From the NCBI GenBank assembly GCA_021796135.1, contig JAJYOQ010000123.1:1-9978 (forward strand): a DNA stretch of 9,978 nt, written 5' to 3'. The stretch comes from Bacteroidota bacterium (GTDB taxonomy: Bacteria; Bacteroidota; Ignavibacteria; Ignavibacteriales; Ignavibacteriaceae). Under the pieces are notes generated by a model that was given only the letters and a program-made list of their open reading frames with translations, searched no databases and was not told the origin of the DNA. Shown piece after piece: positions 7,613 to 9,978 of this stretch (position 1 is the first letter of the stretch; each line of letters opens with the position of its first letter). Position numbers and translations under genes: made by a program.

Positions 7613-8191
7613 ATGAAAAGTAGAGCCAAAGATTTAACAGATGAAGAACTACATCAAATTGTAGAAAAAGCGAAAGCTAAAGATAATAGAGCGCTTGGAA
7701 GATTATGTGAACACTTTTATTCAAAAATCTACCGGTTTATTTACTATCGTGTGAATTCTATTGAAGATGCTGAGGATTTAACAAGCGAAGTATGTCTAAG
7801 AGTTGTCAAATCTTTGCCGGAACAAAACGGACTGTTCTACGCATGGATTTTTCGTATAGCTTCGAATCTGATTACAGATTACTATCGCCGGCGTGCAGTT
7901 CGTTCAAATGTAGCAATAAACGAAGATTTAGTTGAAGAAATGGCTGATGAGAAAAGAACAACTACAGAGCTGCTTGAACAGCAGGAATTACGGCAGGCAA
8001 TAAAGCATCTCACCGAAGAACAGCAGCAGGTTATTGTGTTGAAATTTATTGAAGGTTATGAAACTGATGAGATAGCAGACCTGGTTGGAAAGTCTGCAGG
8101 AGCAGTTCGTGCAATTCAGTTTAGAGCTTTAACTGCTTTGCGAAACATATTTGCTTCAGATATGTCCATCAGAAAGGATAAGAAGGTTTAA
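7613..8191 (+). CDS. ECF-type RNA polymerase sigma factor
   Basis: A 192-aa group IV (extracytoplasmic function) sigma factor with only regions 2 and 4. Region 2 spans about residues 28-95: LCEHFYSKIYRFIYYRV, then IEDAEDLTSEV (the 2.2 core-binding helix) and WIFRIASNLITDYYRRR (2.3-2.4, -10 recognition). After a linker rich in Glu and Thr comes region 4 (about 128-180): LTEEQQQVIVLKFIEGYETDEIADLVGKSAGAVRAIQFRALTALR, a helix-turn-helix for -35 recognition, quoted here by its conserved blocks LTEEQQQVIVLKF, EIADLVGKS and RALTALR. There is no C-terminal extension. The start ATG has AGGA 7 nt ahead. The stop TAA at 8189-8191 touches the ATG of the next gene with no gap, the usual arrangement for a sigma and its anti-sigma. 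A promoter-like element in front matches the one before the LTxxQ gene, suggesting autoregulation. The family is certain; the exact ECF group is not resolved. Confidence 0.95.
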   Translation: MKSRAKDLTDEELHQIVEKAKAKDNRALGRLCEHFYSKIYRFIYYRVNSIEDAEDLTSEVCLRVVKSLPEQNGLFYAWIFRIASNLITDYYRRRAVRSNVAINEDLVEEMADEKRTTTELLEQQELRQAIKHLTEEQQQVIVLKFIEGYETDEIADLVGKSAGAVRAIQFRALTALRNIFASDMSIRKDKKV

Positions 8192-9094
8192 ATGGAACAA
8201 AACGTTGAATTGTTTTTGGATATTTGCATTAGCGAAATGCAGAAGGGGAAAAGTATTGATGAATGTATAGCGAACTATCCTCAATATGCTAACCAGTTAA
8301 AGCCCCTTCTACAGCTTGCTGAACAAATTGAGGATTTGCCTATGCCAATGCCTTCATCCGAAGCGATATCAGCTACTTTAATTAACATAGGCAAGCAGAT
8401 GGAACAGGATACTGCAGCCATAGAAATACCAGGAGCACTTGTCCCGAAGGAATCCGTTCGGATGAAAAAATCGAAAACATTCTCTTTCCTCAATATATTT
8501 CGGAAACCAAAGCTGGTGTGGGCGTTAAGCACTTTCCTATTTTTTGCCGTTATTTTTAGTGCCACAATGGTTTCAGCAAACAGTGTTCCCGGCGATATTC
8601 TCTATCCTCTAAAGTTAGTAACTGAGAAAGTAAAATTTCTGCTCACATTTGATTCTTATGGAAAAGCAGAATTACGATTGAATTTTTCCGATGACCGTTT
8701 GAGTGAGTTAGTAACTGTTCTTCAAAAATCCAATAAGTTAGATACAACGCTCTTAAAGGAAATGCTTGATGAAGCAAAATTAGCTTTGGAAGAAAATGAA
8801 ATACCAGTTGATAAAGCGTCTATCTTTACAGCAAAGCTAAATCACATCAATGCTTATCAAAAAGCTGTGTTAGAAAATATTCGCCCTCGCGTTCAAACAT
8901 CAAACCGTCAAATTATTGATGAAGCAATCAATATGTGCAATATGCGCTCACGCTGGATGAGAAGAATGATGGATGAGGAGCATCAGGAACAGTTTTATGA
9001 ACCAGATTCAACTCACCAAACCGATACTCAACACAGAAAGAAGTCTAAGCCAAAAAGAATGCAATGGGGACCAGGCTGTGATTGGATGGAGTGA
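8192..9094 (+). CDS. DUF5667-type membrane protein, putative anti-sigma factor
   Basis: A 300-aa single-pass protein, probably the anti-sigma partner of the sigma factor encoded immediately upstream (0 nt gap). The cytoplasmic N-terminal part (1-106) starts with a helical motif, LDICISEMQKGKSIDECI, then NYPQYANQLKPLLQLAEQI, a pattern seen in anti-sigma-like proteins that precede DUF5667 domains. TM: about residues 107-129 (LVWALSTFLFFAVIFSATMV). The outside part begins with SVPGDILYPLKLVTEKVKF (131-149), the hallmark of DUF5667, followed by a helical region with LRLNFSDDRLSEL. The C-terminal third is unusual: C249, M248, M251, M256, M259, M260 and H264, then H275, H281 and C296 near the end, a set that could bind a soft metal ion in the periplasm. 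No zinc-binding ZAS HxxxCxxC motif is present. Anti-sigma function is inferred from position and topology; DUF5667 membership is recognised by eye. Confidence 0.78.
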   Translation: MEQNVELFLDICISEMQKGKSIDECIANYPQYANQLKPLLQLAEQIEDLPMPMPSSEAISATLINIGKQMEQDTAAIEIPGALVPKESVRMKKSKTFSFLNIFRKPKLVWALSTFLFFAVIFSATMVSANSVPGDILYPLKLVTEKVKFLLTFDSYGKAELRLNFSDDRLSELVTVLQKSNKLDTTLLKEMLDEAKLALEENEIPVDKASIFTAKLNHINAYQKAVLENIRPRVQTSNRQIIDEAINMCNMRSRWMRRMMDEEHQEQFYEPDSTHQTDTQHRKKSKPKRMQWGPGCDWME

Positions 9095-9117
9095 AATTAT
9101 AAAAAGAAAATATGTCG

Positions 9118-9144
9118 CATAACAATTTTGACTGCTATGCGTCT
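9118..9144 (+). promoter_or_regulatory. Candidate ECF-sigma promoter before the LTxxQ periplasmic protein gene
   Basis: TAAC at 9120-9123 near -35 and TATGCGTCT at 9136-9144 near -10, with 16 nt between AAC and CGTCT. Spacing and sequence match the element before the sigma gene (TTTT, CT, TGCGTCT in register), the best evidence that the sigma controls both. CGCATA at 9116-9121 is the exact inverse of TATGCG at 9136-9141, so the element also forms a dyad across the core promoter. The leader to the ATG at 9212 would be about 60 nt. Confidence 0.55.
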
Positions 9145-9152
9145 GGTAGTAT

Positions 9153-9189
9153 TGAATTCTGAAATGTTTTTGTGAATTCGCAAATGTTT
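9153..9189 (+). repeat. Two 17-bp direct repeats at 20-bp period in the leader of the LTxxQ gene
   Basis: TGAATTCTGAAATGTTT at 9153-9169 and TGAATTCGCAAATGTTT at 9173-9189 agree at 15 of 17 positions. The 20-bp offset puts both on nearly the same helix face, just downstream of the candidate promoter. They could be a tandem operator for a second regulator, an mRNA leader element, or a local duplication. Confidence 0.6.
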
Positions 9190-9211
9190 AACAAAACAAG
9201 GAGAAAAAATT

Positions 9212-9736
9212 ATGTTTACAAAACAAAGAAAACTCGTTCTAATTGTTTCGCTGATTGGAACAATAATACTGTTGTCATCACTCACAAATACAGTTAAAGC
9301 ACAGGGTTGGAATTATAGCAACTGTATGAACGGGATGAGCCGTGATTATGGATGGCAGTGGAATGCCAGCGTGCCGCAGAAGTATCAATTGTCTGCCGAC
9401 CAAATGACAAGCATCAGGGACATTCGCTCTCAATATGATGACCAAATCTTCCCTTTGCAGAGAGAGCTTCGTGCACTCAGAATTGAAGCAAGAGGTTATG
9501 AAAGCCGCACCGACGCCGAGATAGAAAAAATTAAATCTTACAGAAAAGATATTAACAAACTTTCAGATAAGATTGAAGACTTACGCTTGGATACAAGAGC
9601 AGAAATCAACAAGGTTCTTACCAAGGAACAGCTTGCTTACTTCGGCAATAACTTTGGCGGAGATATGGAAAATTGTATGATGGACTATTCGGGAAGCGGT
9701 ATGGATGGATGTCCAATGATGTCACACAGTAATTAG
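9212..9736 (+). CDS. Periplasmic LTxxQ protein of the Spy/CpxP/ZraP/Metal_resist type with Met/Cys-rich ends
   Basis: A 174-aa secreted protein. The signal peptide runs from MFTKQRK through a hydrophobic core to VKA, with likely cleavage before Gln31. The mature part is mostly helical with two LTxxQ-like motifs, LSADQ (60-64) and LTKEQ (136-140), spaced as in Spy/CpxP proteins. Between them lies a charged helical hairpin region (SIRDIRSQYDDQIFPLQREL, then repeated Lys/Asp/Glu). These proteins act as periplasmic chaperones or, in CnrX and ZraP, as metal sensors or buffers. Both ends carry possible metal ligands: C38, M39 and M42 at the front, and M152, C155, M156, M157, M164, C167, M169, M170 and H172 at the back. 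The start has AAGGAG at 9198-9203, 8 nt ahead. It sits behind an ECF-like promoter that matches the one before the sigma gene, so it is the probable regulon output or sensor of that system. The fold call is good; the metal role is inferred. Confidence 0.82.
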   Translation: MFTKQRKLVLIVSLIGTIILLSSLTNTVKAQGWNYSNCMNGMSRDYGWQWNASVPQKYQLSADQMTSIRDIRSQYDDQIFPLQRELRALRIEARGYESRTDAEIEKIKSYRKDINKLSDKIEDLRLDTRAEINKVLTKEQLAYFGNNFGGDMENCMMDYSGSGMDGCPMMSHSN

Positions 9737-9754
9737 AAATTGACAAATTAATGT

Positions 9755-9781
9755 GAGAGCGGATGATGATTATCCGCTCTT
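9755..9781 (+). terminator. Hairpin terminator after the LTxxQ gene
   Basis: AGAGCGGAT at 9756-9764 pairs perfectly with ATCCGCTCT at 9772-9780 around a 7-nt loop, with a possible G-U pair added outside. It lies 19 nt after the stop codon. Only a weak T-rich tail (TTAACATCTT) follows, so termination may be partial and some transcripts could read into the next gene. Confidence 0.65.
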
Positions 9782-9842
9782 AACATCTTAGATAAAATTT
9801 TGACACAAAAAAATTATGATTTCAAAAAGAAGAGAAACAAAA

Positions 9843-9978
9843 ATGGGAAATTTCATTACTCAGATAATCCATTATCGTCTTTTGATTTTCGCAGGAATAC
9901 TTTTTATGTATTCAAATAATTTAAATGCCCAGTGTTCGTGGCGGGGGATGGGAAGTCACGATGATATGAACTCTCACA
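9843..9978 (+). CDS. Secreted Cys/Met/His-containing protein, 3' end outside the window
   Basis: An open frame from ATG at 9843 to the window end (45 codons). AAGAAGAGA upstream is a modest ribosome binding site. The visible part is a signal peptide: a hydrophobic core (LLIFAGILFMYS) ending NLNA, with likely cleavage before Gln30. The mature start QCSWRGMGSHDDMNSH holds C31, M36, H39, M42 and H45. It resembles the mature start of the preceding LTxxQ protein in composition, not in alignable sequence. It may be another component of the same periplasmic response. The family cannot be told from what is visible. No ECF-like element matching the other two was seen in 9737-9842. Confidence 0.65.
   Translation, partial: MGNFITQIIHYRLLIFAGILFMYSNNLNAQCSWRGMGSHDDMNSH

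Noticed and set aside
9800..9820. TTGACA plus TATGAT as a sigma-70 promoter before the last gene
   Set aside because: The spacer is only 9 nt, far too short for a working -35/-10 pair.

Overview
The window is AT-rich, densely coded DNA with every gene on the + strand. It looks like a Gram-negative bacterium of the Bacteroidota/Chlorobiota/Ignavibacteriota side of the tree. That placement is an inference from the long CcmF, the A/T-rich codon use and the CACAGAG-type and coding palindromic repeats; nothing here proves a taxon. I see no rRNA, tRNA, CRISPR array, transposase or replication origin.

Region 1 (1-4127) is a heavy-metal RND efflux operon: a lipoprotein periplasmic adaptor whose start codon lies one base outside the window, then after 3 nt a 1048-aa CusA/CzcA-type inner-membrane pump. 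The adaptor carries an in-frame, 7-codon palindromic insert. An outer-membrane channel gene is not in view and may lie upstream.

Region 2 (4128-4392) is a 265-bp spacer with no gene. It holds a short direct repeat and a long imperfect hairpin of the CTCTGTG/CACAGAG type, and a GC-rich perfect palindrome sits inside one arm of that hairpin.

Region 3 (4393-7490) is a P-II signalling protein of the kind found beside metal pumps, translationally coupled (ATGA overlap) to a short CcmE-like OB-fold protein and followed by CcmF. The CcmE-like protein ends just before the place where the heme-attachment His/Cys motif should be.

Region 4 (7491-9978) looks like an envelope-stress or metal-stress module: an ECF sigma factor, a directly abutting single-pass DUF5667-type putative anti-sigma factor with a Met/Cys/His-bearing C-terminal part, a Spy/CpxP/Metal_resist-like LTxxQ periplasmic protein with Met/Cys-rich ends, a hairpin terminator, and the start of a second secreted Cys/Met/His-containing protein. 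The sigma gene and the LTxxQ gene share an ECF-style upstream element (TAA near -35, TGCGTCT near -10, identical spacing). This suggests that the sigma factor activates itself and the periplasmic protein. The arrangement recalls CnrYXH (ECF sigma, membrane anti-sigma, periplasmic metal sensor) but uses a different anti-sigma family, and it sits next to a metal pump. The link to metal is a hypothesis.
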